This document shows, in pieces, positions 50,592 to 59,538 of a stretch of 64,000 bases of DNA (position 1 is the first letter of the stretch; each line of letters starts with the position of its first letter). Origin of the DNA: Paenibacillus roseus (GTDB lineage Bacteria > Bacillota > Bacilli > Paenibacillales > Paenibacillaceae); NCBI RefSeq assembly GCF_016424485.1, contig NZ_JAELUP010000103.1, positions 186,001-250,000 on the forward strand. Direction: 5' to 3'. Made by a program: the position numbers and the translations under genes. The notes beneath the pieces were generated by a model, which was not told where the DNA came from, searched no databases, and saw nothing but the letters and a program-made list of their open reading frames with translations.

Positions 50592-51308
50592 ATGGAATTT
50601 TTGGAGAAACTGACATGGTATCCGTTGGCGGATCTGCCCTTTATCGTCCTTGTTCTGATGATCGCTTTTTCCGTTCATGAATTCGCCCATGCGTATGCGG
50701 CATACAAGTTCGGGGATATGACCGCCTATAACCAAGGGAGGGTAACGCTTGACCCGCGTTCCCATCTTGATATTGTCGGGACACTGCTTATTTTGATCGC
50801 CGGGTTTGGATGGGCGAGGCCGGTTCCCGTCAATCGGGGCCACTTCAAGCATCCGCGCATCATGGGAATTATCGTCTCGGCAGCCGGACCGCTTAGCAAT
50901 CTGTTGCTTGCCGTAATCGGCATCCTGATCGTTTATGTGCTGAACCAGGCAGAATGGCTGTATACGGATCATGCCGGCGTTACGAAGGCGGTCATCCATT
51001 TTCTCTATTATCTGATTTTGATGAATACGATGCTGTTTTTATTCAATCTGATTCCGCTGCCGCCGCTTGACGGCTATCGGATTATTCAGGATATGCTGCC
51101 CCAGCGTCAGCGCATTCGATTGGAGCAGCATGAGCAATGGGGCATGTTCATCTTTCTCTTGATCGTATTTATCCCGCAGCTTCGAATGTATACGCTTGAT
51201 CCGCTGTTTTCCCTATCGGTGCCGATTCGCGCTTTCATTCAGTCGCTGATGGAGCTGGTGTTCGCCCCTGTGGACTGGAAGAGGTTTGTAATTGCGTTTT
51301 TACGTTAA
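50592..51308 (+). CDS. Site-2 protease family (M50) membrane protein
   Basis: A 238-residue protein with the zinc motif His29-Glu30-x2-His33 (FSVHEFAHA) in the first helix and NLIPLPPLDG supplying the third ligand in a later one; about five to six membrane helices in all. Short M50 peptidases of this kind cleave within the membrane; the substrate is unknown, though an anti-sigma factor such as the RsiW-like protein is conceivable. It starts three bases after prmA. Confidence 0.9.
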   Translation: MEFLEKLTWYPLADLPFIVLVLMIAFSVHEFAHAYAAYKFGDMTAYNQGRVTLDPRSHLDIVGTLLILIAGFGWARPVPVNRGHFKHPRIMGIIVSAAGPLSNLLLAVIGILIVYVLNQAEWLYTDHAGVTKAVIHFLYYLILMNTMLFLFNLIPLPPLDGYRIIQDMLPQRQRIRLEQHEQWGMFIFLLIVFIPQLRMYTLDPLFSLSVPIRAFIQSLMELVFAPVDWKRFVIAFLR

Positions 51309-51380
51309 TTTAGATGTGGCATATGCGGGATAAAACGTGTATGATGAAGTTTGAACTTCAACGAATGAGGGATTGGCGAC

Positions 51381-52154
51381 ATGCAGCGATATTTTATTGC
51401 GCCCGAGCAATTCGGACAACATACAGTAACGATTACCGGCGATGACGCGCATCATTTGCTGAAAGTGATGCGTATGAAGGCCGGCGATGAAATTGTCGTG
51501 TGCGACGGCTTGGGTCGATCGGTACACGCGTGTCTTACTACCCTAGTGGCAGGAACGGCCGAAGCGGATATTATAGCGGAGATCGGGCGGGGCGGCGAGC
51601 CTTTGTGGAAGGTAACGGTAGCGCAGAGTTTGCCGAAAGGGGACAAGCTTGAGACCGTTATCCAGAAATGCACGGAGATTGGGGCAGCCGCCTTCGTACC
51701 GTTCCAGTCGCTTCGCAGCATCGTGCAATATGACGGGAAGAAGGAAGAGAAGCGCCAGCAGCGATGGGCGAAGATCGCTAAGGAAGCCGCCGAGCAGTCG
51801 CATCGCAGCATCATCCCCGATGTGAGCCAGGTTATGAGCTGGAAGCAGCTTTTGCTGCGGATGGCCGATTATGACCTGGTGCTGTTTTGCTATGAGAAGG
51901 AGGGCGCTGCATCAGGCGGCGGCATAGCCGATGTGCTTGCATCATTTCGACATACGCATGACAGCGGACGGGAAGCAGCGATTTTGCTTGTTGTAGGACC
52001 GGAAGGCGGGTTTACTGCGCAGGAGGCTGATGAAGCGTTAGCCAGCGGCGCGAAGCTGGCCGGACTCGGTCCGAGAATTTTGAGAACAGAGACGGCTGCA
52101 ATGGTCGGCCTGACCTGTCTCATGTACGAATCCAAAGAGATGGGAGGAGCATGA
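51381..52154 (+). CDS. rsmE: 16S rRNA (uracil1498-N3)-methyltransferase
   Basis: A 257-residue SPOUT methyltransferase (YqeU): MQRYFIAPEQFGQHTVTITG, DDAHHLLKVMRMKAGDEIVV, QSLPKGDKLETVIQKCTEIG, VVGPEGGFTAQEADEA and GPRILRTETAAM, the knotted SAM site. It methylates U1498 of 16S rRNA. It overlaps mtaB by four bases. Confidence 0.95.
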   Translation: MQRYFIAPEQFGQHTVTITGDDAHHLLKVMRMKAGDEIVVCDGLGRSVHACLTTLVAGTAEADIIAEIGRGGEPLWKVTVAQSLPKGDKLETVIQKCTEIGAAAFVPFQSLRSIVQYDGKKEEKRQQRWAKIAKEAAEQSHRSIIPDVSQVMSWKQLLLRMADYDLVLFCYEKEGAASGGGIADVLASFRHTHDSGREAAILLVVGPEGGFTAQEADEALASGAKLAGLGPRILRTETAAMVGLTCLMYESKEMGGA

Positions 52155-53506
52155 AGACCATGCCATCTGTAGCTTTTTACACACTGGGCTGTAAAGTCAA
52201 CTTTTATGATACGGAGGCCATCTGGCAGCTGTTTAAAAATGAAGGGTACGAGCAGGTTGATTTTGAAGCGACCGCTGACGTCTACCTGATCAATACATGT
52301 ACGGTAACCAATACGGGCGATAAGAAAAGCCGCCAAATTATCCGTCGCGCAATTCGGCGCAATCCGGATGCAATTATTGCAGTCACCGGTTGCTATGCCC
52401 AAACTTCGCCGGCTGAGATTATGGCGATCCCTGGGGTCGACCTCGTTATCGGAACACAGGACCGCGAGAAGCTGATGGGCTTTATTGAGCAAATTCAAAA
52501 TGAGCGCAAGCCTGTCAATGCCGTGCGCAACATTATGAAAACCCGCCAGTTCGAGGAACTGGATGTACCGGATTTTGCCGAACGCACTCGCGCATTCCTG
52601 AAAATCCAGGAGGGCTGCAACAATTTCTGCACATTTTGCATTATTCCGTGGTCCCGCGGGTTATCCCGCAGCCGGGAAGCTGCCAGCGTCATTAATCAGG
52701 CGAAGCAGCTCGTTGCGGCAGGCTACAAGGAAATCGTGCTGACAGGTATTCATACCGGCGGGTATGGCGACGATCTGGAGAATTATCGCCTATCCGACCT
52801 GCTGGAGGACCTGGACAAGATTGACGGCCTTGAGCGTATTCGCATCAGCTCTATTGAGGCAAGCCAAATCGATGAGAAGATGATCGAAGTGCTGAACCGT
52901 TCGGATAAAATGTGTCATCATCTGCATATTCCGCTTCAAGCCGGAAATGATGAGGTATTGAAACGGATGCGCCGCAAATATACAACTGCTGAGTTCGCCG
53001 AGAAAATCAGGCTTCTACATGAGGCTATGCCCGGCGTAGCGATAACGACGGATGTCATCGTCGGTTTCCCTGGCGAGACGGAGGAGATGTTTCAGGAAGG
53101 CTACCGCTTCATGGAGGAGCTGGGCTTTGCAGAAATGCACGTCTTCCCGTATTCCAAGCGGACAGGCACTCCGGCTGCGCGGATGGAGGATCAGGTGGAT
53201 GAAGAAGTCAAGAATGAGCGTGTGCATCAACTGATCGACTTGTCGGAGCGGATGCAGCTTGCTTACGCAGAGCAGTTCGTAGGCCAGGTGCTGGACGTCA
53301 TTCCGGAACGCGATTATAAGGGGGCGCCGGGTACGGGCTTTGTCATGGGCTATTCCGGCAACTATTTGCAAATTGTATTCGAAGGGTCCGAATCGCTGGT
53401 CGGCCAGCTTTGCCGCGTAAAGGTGACCGAGGCAGGCGTGAATGAATGCCGCGGACAGCTTGTACGTGTGCTTGAAGCTTCCAATCCGCTGGCGAAAGCG
53501 CAATAG
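52151..53506 (+). CDS. mtaB: tRNA threonylcarbamoyladenosine methylthiotransferase
   Basis: A 451-residue MtaB (YqeV). The N-terminal cluster Cys residues lie in LGCKVNFYD, NTCTVTN and GCYAQ; the radical SAM cluster is Cys156-x3-Cys160-x2-Cys163. A TRAM domain ends the protein. It converts t6A37 to ms2t6A37 in tRNA. The start overlaps the rsmE stop; ATG 52160 has better spacing to GGAGG and may be the true start. Confidence 0.95.
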   Translation: MKTMPSVAFYTLGCKVNFYDTEAIWQLFKNEGYEQVDFEATADVYLINTCTVTNTGDKKSRQIIRRAIRRNPDAIIAVTGCYAQTSPAEIMAIPGVDLVIGTQDREKLMGFIEQIQNERKPVNAVRNIMKTRQFEELDVPDFAERTRAFLKIQEGCNNFCTFCIIPWSRGLSRSREAASVINQAKQLVAAGYKEIVLTGIHTGGYGDDLENYRLSDLLEDLDKIDGLERIRISSIEASQIDEKMIEVLNRSDKMCHHLHIPLQAGNDEVLKRMRRKYTTAEFAEKIRLLHEAMPGVAITTDVIVGFPGETEEMFQEGYRFMEELGFAEMHVFPYSKRTGTPAARMEDQVDEEVKNERVHQLIDLSERMQLAYAEQFVGQVLDVIPERDYKGAPGTGFVMGYSGNYLQIVFEGSESLVGQLCRVKVTEAGVNECRGQLVRVLEASNPLAKAQ

Positions 53507-53560
53507 GTGATGCCCGGGGATTTTGCAAGGATAAGGATTTTTCTGAAATTCCGGCATATA

Positions 53561-53753
53561 TATATAAGTTGAACAAAAGAAACGAAAGTGGGGTAGCCGA
53601 AGTGTGAAAGGATTATGGAGAAGCGAAGCGCTCGCCTTTGTTCCCGGATTTCCTCTTCTCTAACGATTCATTCAAGAAGTCTGGGAACAACAGCGATCGG
53701 AAGAACCTTTCACACGCAGGCCTTGCCTGACATTCATTCGCTCAACTTATATA
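53561..53753 (+). repeat. MITE-like repeat family A, best-preserved copy (193 bp)
   Basis: Perfect 12-bp terminal inverted repeats TATATAAGTTGA and TCAACTTATATA bound it. Inside are a second inverted pair, GTGTGAAAGG (53602) and CCTTTCACAC (53706), and a third, TTGTTCCCGGA with TCTGGGAACAA. It encodes no protein and would fold into one long hairpin. Related copies lie at 2122, 36441 and 49505. Confidence 0.8.
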
Positions 53754-53757
53754 GAAA

Positions 53758-53818
53758 GCAGCGAGGATTTTATCGGAGTGTGCGCCCCAGCGGCGAACAG
53801 CGATAAAATCCTTGTTGC
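53758..53818. terminator. Inverted repeat upstream of the Nudix gene
   Basis: GCAGCGAGGATTTTATCG (53758-53775) pairs with CGATAAAATCCTTGTTGC at 16 of 18 positions. No T tract; probable stem-loop of uncertain role. Confidence 0.5.
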
Positions 53819-53848
53819 GCATAAGATATAGGAAACGAGGGGCGACTC

Positions 53849-54274
53849 ATGTTGGAAATTTCAGCAGGCGGTGTGGTATACCAGCGCTTGAACAATGAAC
53901 TGCAGGTTCAGCTTATTCAGGACCGCTATGGTAAAATTTCACTTCCTAAAGGCAAAATGGAGGCCGGGGAGACGATTGAGGAGACCGCGCTTCGTGAAAT
54001 CGTTGAAGAGACTGGACTGATTGGGAAAATCATCGCTCCAATTGATCAGATTAAATATCGCTATCATCACGATACCAAAGGAACTGTCGATAAAGAGGTG
54101 CATTATTATCTGGTAGAGGCGATAGGCGGAGAACTGCAAGCCCAGGTTGAGGAAATCCGGGGCGTAGAGTGGTTCGCTCCTGAGGAAGCCTGGCGGCGTC
54201 AGACACAATCCGGCTATGACAATAATGACCGTATACTGGCCGGCGCGCTGAAGCTGCTTGGGGTCCAGGTCTAA
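53849..54274 (+). CDS. Nudix hydrolase
   Basis: A 141-residue Nudix protein with an exact Nudix box: Gly35, Glu41, Arg49-Glu50, Glu53-Glu54, Gly56. LPKGKMEAGETIEETALREI lies within it. Such enzymes cleave nucleoside diphosphates linked to another group (for example diadenosine polyphosphates); the substrate is not evident. GAGGGGCG precedes the ATG. Confidence 0.9.
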   Translation: MLEISAGGVVYQRLNNELQVQLIQDRYGKISLPKGKMEAGETIEETALREIVEETGLIGKIIAPIDQIKYRYHHDTKGTVDKEVHYYLVEAIGGELQAQVEEIRGVEWFAPEEAWRRQTQSGYDNNDRILAGALKLLGVQV

Positions 54275-54298
54275 CATAGAAGGGATAGGGATTCAAAA

Positions 54299-55672
54299 GT
54301 GAGAGCGCAGATTAGATTGACAAAAAATCGCAAGCCGCGGCTGGAGCAAGGACATCCATGGATATACGAAAGTGAGATTGACCGCCTTGAAGGAGCGGCT
54401 GAGCCAGGCGGGCTGGTTGATGTAACCGATCATAAAGGCCGCTATTTGGCGACTGGCTACTGGAATGAGCAGTCTCAGATAAGGGTGAGAATTGTCGCCT
54501 ATCAACCGATTGAAGCGATGGATCGGGAGTTCTTTGTACAGCGGCTCCAACGCTGCAAAGCGCATCGGGAGCGTTTTGCAGAGGAGGCGCGGGATTGCCG
54601 TCTCGTATATGGCGAGGCGGATTTTTTGCCTGGGCTGACAGTAGACCGCTTTGGCGATGTACTTGTGGTGCAAATTTTGACGTTTGGGCTGGAGGTTCGC
54701 CGCGAGGAACTGGTCTCTGCGCTCGTTGAAGTATTTGCGCCTGGCGGAATCTATGAGCGAAGTGATGTTGGCGTGCGGAGACTGGAAGGGCTCGAAGAGC
54801 GTAGGGGGGTTCTCTATGGGGACTGCCCGCGGCTGATTGAGATTACCGAAAACGGCCTCAAGCTGGAAGTAGATATTGTGCAAGGTCAGAAAACCGGCTA
54901 TTTCTATGATCAGAGGGAAAACCGGTCGGCAATCCAGCCGCTCATGACCGGATGGGGCATTCGCAGCGGCATTCGCCTGCAAAAGGTTGGAGGAGTGGGA
55001 GACGGCCAATCTGTTCCCGTGAACGCCAATGGAAAAGTAGTCTCCTTCCCGTATTGGGACGGGGCTACGGTGCTGGAGTGCTTCGCCCATACCGGCAGCT
55101 TCACGCTGCATGCCTGCAAATACGGGGCGAAGAAGGTCACCTGCCTTGACGTCTCTGAACACGCGATTGAAACAGCCAGGCGCAACGTCGAGCGCAACGG
55201 ATTCGCCGATCGGGTGGAATTTGTGGTGGCCGATGCGTTTGAATACTTGCGCACTCAGGCCAGAGGGCTGGATGAGCGCAAAGCTCGCGGCGCGGAGGGC
55301 GTCAAGACGGACACGTCCAAGCCGCTTGGCGAAGCAGGCCGTACATTTGATGTGGTCATTCTGGACCCGCCTGCATTTGCCAAGACCAAATCGGCGGTTA
55401 GCGGCGCTGTCCGCGGCTACAAGGATATTAACCTGCAAGGATTAAAGCTGGTGAATGAAGGCGGCTATCTGGTTACGGCCAGCTGTTCCTATCATATGCG
55501 CCCGGAACTTTTCCTGGAGACGATTCAGGCAGCAGCTGCCGATGCGGGGAAACTGCTGCGTCTAATCGAATGGCGTGCCGCAGGCAAGGATCATCCGCAA
55601 CTGCTCGGCGTGAGCGAAGGCCACTATTTGAAATATGCGATTTTCGAGGTTTATAGCAAAGACAAGCTATAG
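54299..55672 (+). CDS. RlmI-like class I SAM-dependent rRNA methyltransferase
   Basis: A 457-residue protein: an N-terminal PUA domain (KPRLEQGHPWIYESEIDRL), an EEHD-like middle domain (GLTVDRFGDVLVVQ) and a Rossmann methyltransferase with VLECFAHTGSFTLHA, LDVSEHAIETARRN, VVILDPPAFAKTK and TASCSYHM. RlmI methylates C1962 of 23S rRNA at C5. It is ~60 residues longer than usual through two insertions, about residues 216-254 and 317-349. GTG start. Confidence 0.87.
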   Translation: MRAQIRLTKNRKPRLEQGHPWIYESEIDRLEGAAEPGGLVDVTDHKGRYLATGYWNEQSQIRVRIVAYQPIEAMDREFFVQRLQRCKAHRERFAEEARDCRLVYGEADFLPGLTVDRFGDVLVVQILTFGLEVRREELVSALVEVFAPGGIYERSDVGVRRLEGLEERRGVLYGDCPRLIEITENGLKLEVDIVQGQKTGYFYDQRENRSAIQPLMTGWGIRSGIRLQKVGGVGDGQSVPVNANGKVVSFPYWDGATVLECFAHTGSFTLHACKYGAKKVTCLDVSEHAIETARRNVERNGFADRVEFVVADAFEYLRTQARGLDERKARGAEGVKTDTSKPLGEAGRTFDVVILDPPAFAKTKSAVSGAVRGYKDINLQGLKLVNEGGYLVTASCSYHMRPELFLETIQAAAADAGKLLRLIEWRAAGKDHPQLLGVSEGHYLKYAIFEVYSKDKL

Positions 55673-55693
55673 CAGCGGACTTGGGGGACAAAC

Positions 55694-55712
55694 CCCGGCT
55701 GTTTCAGCCGGG
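55694..55712 (+). terminator. Small hairpin after the RlmI-like gene
   Basis: CCCGGCTG pairs with CAGCCGGG around TTT. No T tract follows. Confidence 0.5.
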
Positions 55713-55719
55713 TGGATTC

Positions 55720-55820
55720 AAAATATAAGAATTTATAAGTTTTTCTGTATAAAATAGCTTATATTTCATTACGAAACGAAGTTTATGCCCGTCAAAAGAC
55801 GGCAAAGCCGTTTACGCTTG
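55720..55820 (+). repeat. Repeat family B, copy 2 (101 bp)
   Basis: Same length and ends as the copy at 23928 (AAAATATAAGAATTTATAAG to AAAGCCGTTTACGCTTG), with about four fifths of positions alike by eye. Confidence 0.7.
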
Positions 55821-55844
55821 GCAAGCACAGAATTCGGGACTAAT

Positions 55845-55873
55845 GAGGGGAGGCGAGATGCCTCCTCTTTTTT
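55845..55873 (+). terminator. Terminator upstream of addB
   Basis: GGAGGC pairs with GCCTCC, extended by GAGG with CTC across a bulge, followed by six T. Confidence 0.7.
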
Positions 55874-55971
55874 GATGCTTTCGGAACGTCTGTTCTGAAC
55901 CGAACGTGAAAATCGGCAAACAGTATGTTAAAATTGGTTTACAGATCAATTTGGAACGGGAGGAATGGCGA

Positions 55972-58900
55972 ATGCCGCTCCGCATTGTGCTCGGACGATC
56001 AGGTACAGGTAAAACAAGCTTTTGTATGGACGAGATCAGAGCAAAGCTGGAAGGCAGTCCGGACGGAATGCCTTTAATTTTGCTTGTTCCCGAACAAGCT
56101 ACGTTCCAGACGGAATATACATTGTTGGGGAAAGCTGGCGTAAAGGGGACGATTCGCGCACAGGTGCTCAGCTTCCGCAGGCTGGCGTTTCGCGTCATGC
56201 AGGAAATCGGCGGGACGGCGCTTACCCCCATTAACGAGAACGGGAAAAATATGCTGCTCTATAAAATTGTCCATCATTTGGAAGATCGGTTGCAGTTGTT
56301 TCAAGGAGCTGCGGGGCAGCGCGGCTTTATAGAGAAGCTCGGTGAGCTAATGAGTGAGTGGAAACGGTACGGGTTTACAACAGAGGCGATGCAGCAGGGA
56401 ATAAGGCAGTCTGGTGCTGAAGCAACGGCAGCGGGAGCAAGCTTGCTGGATCGTAAGCTCCATGACCTTCAGCATATTTATAGCGAACTGGAATCGGAAT
56501 TGACGGGCAAATACATCGATTCCGAAGATTACTTGAGCTGGCTGTGCAAGGGAAGCGAAGAGGCGGAACTGCTTAAAGGCGCTGAGGTTTGGATCGACGG
56601 GTACATAAGCTTTACCCCCAAGGAGATGGAGGTGATCGGTCAACTCGTTCTCCACGCTGCGCGGGTGACCGTAACGCTTAATTTGGACAGACTGTACACT
56701 CCGGGTCAAAAACCCCACGAGCTGGACATGTTCTATTCCTCTGCCCAGACATGTTTGCAATTAATCGGACTTGCAGAGCAGCTTGCCGCTGAGGTGGAAG
56801 AGCCGATACAGCTTGGCGGGAAGCCTCCGGCACGGTTCAATGATCGCCCTGCGCTCAGTCACCTGGAGCGTCATTACCAGCATCGCACGGCGATGCTCGC
56901 CAGCGCCCGCAATGCCGGCAGCCGCCAGGGCGAACTGGAGGAAATCTCGCTTCATGCCGCGGTCAGCCGCCGTGCCGAAGTAGAGGCGGCTGCAAGAGAC
57001 TTGCTGGCGCGCGTAAGGAAAGAAGGGCTCCGCTGGCGTGACTGCATCGTGATGGTACGGGATGGAACTGTATACAACGATTATATTTCGTCTGTTTTCG
57101 AGGACTGCGGGATTCCTCATTTCCTTGACCGCAAGGATAAGGCAATGCAGCATCCGCTCACCGAACTGATTCGTTCTGCGCTCGAAACGGTCAATCAAGG
57201 ATGGAGATATGAGGCGGTATTTCGTTGCATCAAGACCGAATTACTGCTGCCTATTGACGGCCCTCTGACGCGCGAGGCGCTTGATCGATTGGAAAACTAT
57301 GCGCTTGCTGCCGGAATTGACGGCAGCGCCAAATGGAATGATGCCAAGCGGTGGAAACCGCTTGTGCAGGATTCCCTGGAAGGGAAGGAACTGCCGGGGG
57401 CAGCGGAACAGGCAGCATTCCAGGAAATCATGAAGAGCAGGGAGACAGTTGTTCAGCCGCTGCGGAAGTTCGACAGAGCGTTGAAGAAAGCCGTTAATGT
57501 ACAAGAAATGTGCAGAGCCGTATTCAAATTGCTGGAGGACATCGATGCTGCCGACCGGCTGGAGAGCTGGAGCAATCGTGATACGCTGCGGGGAGACCTT
57601 GTGCTCGCCAGACAGCATCGGCAGCTATGGGATGGCGTTATGAATCTGCTGGATCAGCTTGTTGAGTTGACAGGAGAGGAAAAAATTACAGCGGAGCTGT
57701 TTGGCGGCATGCTTGAGGCCGGGTTGGAGAGTCTGCGAATCGGTTCGATTCCGCCTTCTCTCGATCAAGTGCTGGTTGGGAGCCTGGACCGGACGCATTC
57801 GGATAATATTAAGGTCTGCTATGTGCTGGGCGCAAATGACGGGATCATGCCGATGCGAATCAAGGAGGACGGCCTGCTGACCGACCAGGAACGGGAACGT
57901 TTGGCAGAGGGTGGCATTCGAATGGCCCCCGGTGCGCGCCGGCGGCTGCTGGATGAGCGCTTCCTGATCTATCATGCGCTCACAAGGCCGAGCAGGCATT
58001 TATGGGTCAGCTATGCACTCTCGGATGAGGAAGGCAAGAGCCTGCTGCCCTCAGAAATTGTCCATGATCTGATTCAGATGTTTCCCGGTCTTGCGGCCCA
58101 GATGGAGGCGGCGGAGCCTCATTCCGGGCAATCGCCGGAGGAACAGCTTGCATTTGCCGCGCTCCCGCAGCGCGCCTTGTCCCATCTGATCGCACAATTG
58201 CGTTTATGGCGGCAGGGACAAGCCATTGACGAGGGCTGGTGGCATATTTACAACTGGTTTGCCGTACATCCGCATTGGAACAGAACCCTCGCACGCCTGC
58301 TGGCTTCGCTTGAATATACGAACGAAGAACCGCCGCTTTCGATGCGAACGGCAACGGAGCTTTACGGGCAAAGACTGCAGGCCAGTGTTTCCCGGCTGGA
58401 GCGCTTCGTATCTTGCCCGTTCCAGCATTTTGCGATCCATGGCCTGCGTTTGCGCGAGCGGAGAATGCACAGGCTTGGCGCGCCGGACATTGGGCAGCTC
58501 TTCCATGCTGCCCTCAGCAGGCTTGCGGGCGGTCTCGGCGAGCAATGGGGCAGCGCCCCGGAAGGGGAAATCCGCCGGCAAGCCTCGGTGGTTGTCGAAG
58601 AGCTTGCGCCAAGGCTGCAATCGAATATTTTGACGAGCAGCAGCAGATTTGAATATATTTCCCGCAAGTTGACTGAAATTGTGGCCCAGGCCGCCATCGT
58701 CCTCGGCGAGCATGCTCGAAGGGCCCAGTTCGTGCCTGTCGGCCTGGAGCTGGGATTCGGCGGTGAGGGGGAGTTGCCCGCCCTTGTTTTGCCGCTGGAC
58801 GGCAACCGCCAACTGGAGCTTGTCGGGCGAATTGACCGCGTGGATGCTGCCGAGACAGAGGAGGGGCTGTTGCTGCGCGTGCTGGATTACAAGTCCTCTT

Positions 58901-59538
58901 CCACTGCGCTGCGGTTGGAAGAGGTTGCTTATGGACTCAGCCTGCAAATGCTGGCCTATCTGGATGTGTTGCTTACGCATTCGCCGCAATGGCTAGGTCG
59001 TGAAGCCAAGCCTGCGGGGGTGCTGTATTTCCATGTGCATAATCCGCTGCTCAGTTCGGCTAATCGTCTGGAGGCGCAGGAGGCCCGCAAGCAGTTGCTC
59101 AAGCGCTTCAAGCTCAAGGGACTGCTGCTTGCTGATGACGAGGCGGTCAAGCTGATGGACGGGGAACTGGACACCGGATATTCCGAACTGCTGCCTGTTG
59201 CCTTGAAGCGAGAAGGCGGCTTCTACAGCAGTTCGTCTGTCGTGAACGATGAGGACTGGAAGGTGCTGAGACGATCAGTTCGCAGAACGATCGGCAAAAT
59301 TGGCAAACGCATTACAGAGGGGGAAGTGGCGATTGCTCCTTACAAGATGGGCGGCAAATCACCGTGTACGCATTGCGCCTATAAGCCGGTATGCCAATTC
59401 GATCCGCTCTTTGAGGGCAATGATTATGTCAGGCTAGCCAAGCGTTCCAAGGAGAGCGTCTGGCAGGCGTTGGCCGGCCCGGAGGCGGATGAATTTTCGG
59501 TAGAGGAAGGAGAACGGCAGTATGGAACCCGTGATTAA
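55972..59538 (+). CDS. addB: ATP-dependent nuclease subunit B
   Basis: An 1188-residue AddB. Walker A GRSGTGKT (residues 8-15), a degenerate helicase body, and a C-terminal RecB-type nuclease domain with DYKSS. The four Cys of the iron-sulfur staple are visible: Cys815, then Cys1132, Cys1135 and Cys1141. AddAB resects double-strand breaks to a Chi-like site for RecA. ATG 55972 follows GGGAGG by eight bases; the 55906 reading lacks a site. It overlaps addA by 17 bases. Confidence 0.96.
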   Translation: MPLRIVLGRSGTGKTSFCMDEIRAKLEGSPDGMPLILLVPEQATFQTEYTLLGKAGVKGTIRAQVLSFRRLAFRVMQEIGGTALTPINENGKNMLLYKIVHHLEDRLQLFQGAAGQRGFIEKLGELMSEWKRYGFTTEAMQQGIRQSGAEATAAGASLLDRKLHDLQHIYSELESELTGKYIDSEDYLSWLCKGSEEAELLKGAEVWIDGYISFTPKEMEVIGQLVLHAARVTVTLNLDRLYTPGQKPHELDMFYSSAQTCLQLIGLAEQLAAEVEEPIQLGGKPPARFNDRPALSHLERHYQHRTAMLASARNAGSRQGELEEISLHAAVSRRAEVEAAARDLLARVRKEGLRWRDCIVMVRDGTVYNDYISSVFEDCGIPHFLDRKDKAMQHPLTELIRSALETVNQGWRYEAVFRCIKTELLLPIDGPLTREALDRLENYALAAGIDGSAKWNDAKRWKPLVQDSLEGKELPGAAEQAAFQEIMKSRETVVQPLRKFDRALKKAVNVQEMCRAVFKLLEDIDAADRLESWSNRDTLRGDLVLARQHRQLWDGVMNLLDQLVELTGEEKITAELFGGMLEAGLESLRIGSIPPSLDQVLVGSLDRTHSDNIKVCYVLGANDGIMPMRIKEDGLLTDQERERLAEGGIRMAPGARRRLLDERFLIYHALTRPSRHLWVSYALSDEEGKSLLPSEIVHDLIQMFPGLAAQMEAAEPHSGQSPEEQLAFAALPQRALSHLIAQLRLWRQGQAIDEGWWHIYNWFAVHPHWNRTLARLLASLEYTNEEPPLSMRTATELYGQRLQASVSRLERFVSCPFQHFAIHGLRLRERRMHRLGAPDIGQLFHAALSRLAGGLGEQWGSAPEGEIRRQASVVVEELAPRLQSNILTSSSRFEYISRKLTEIVAQAAIVLGEHARRAQFVPVGLELGFGGEGELPALVLPLDGNRQLELVGRIDRVDAAETEEGLLLRVLDYKSSSTALRLEEVAYGLSLQMLAYLDVLLTHSPQWLGREAKPAGVLYFHVHNPLLSSANRLEAQEARKQLLKRFKLKGLLLADDEAVKLMDGELDTGYSELLPVALKREGGFYSSSSVVNDEDWKVLRRSVRRTIGKIGKRITEGEVAIAPYKMGGKSPCTHCAYKPVCQFDPLFEGNDYVRLAKRSKESVWQALAGPEADEFSVEEGERQYGTRD

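Noticed and set aside
54293..55438. 381-codon reverse ORF over the RlmI-like gene
   Set aside because: It is antisense to a clear methyltransferase, has no ribosome site and shows no domain.
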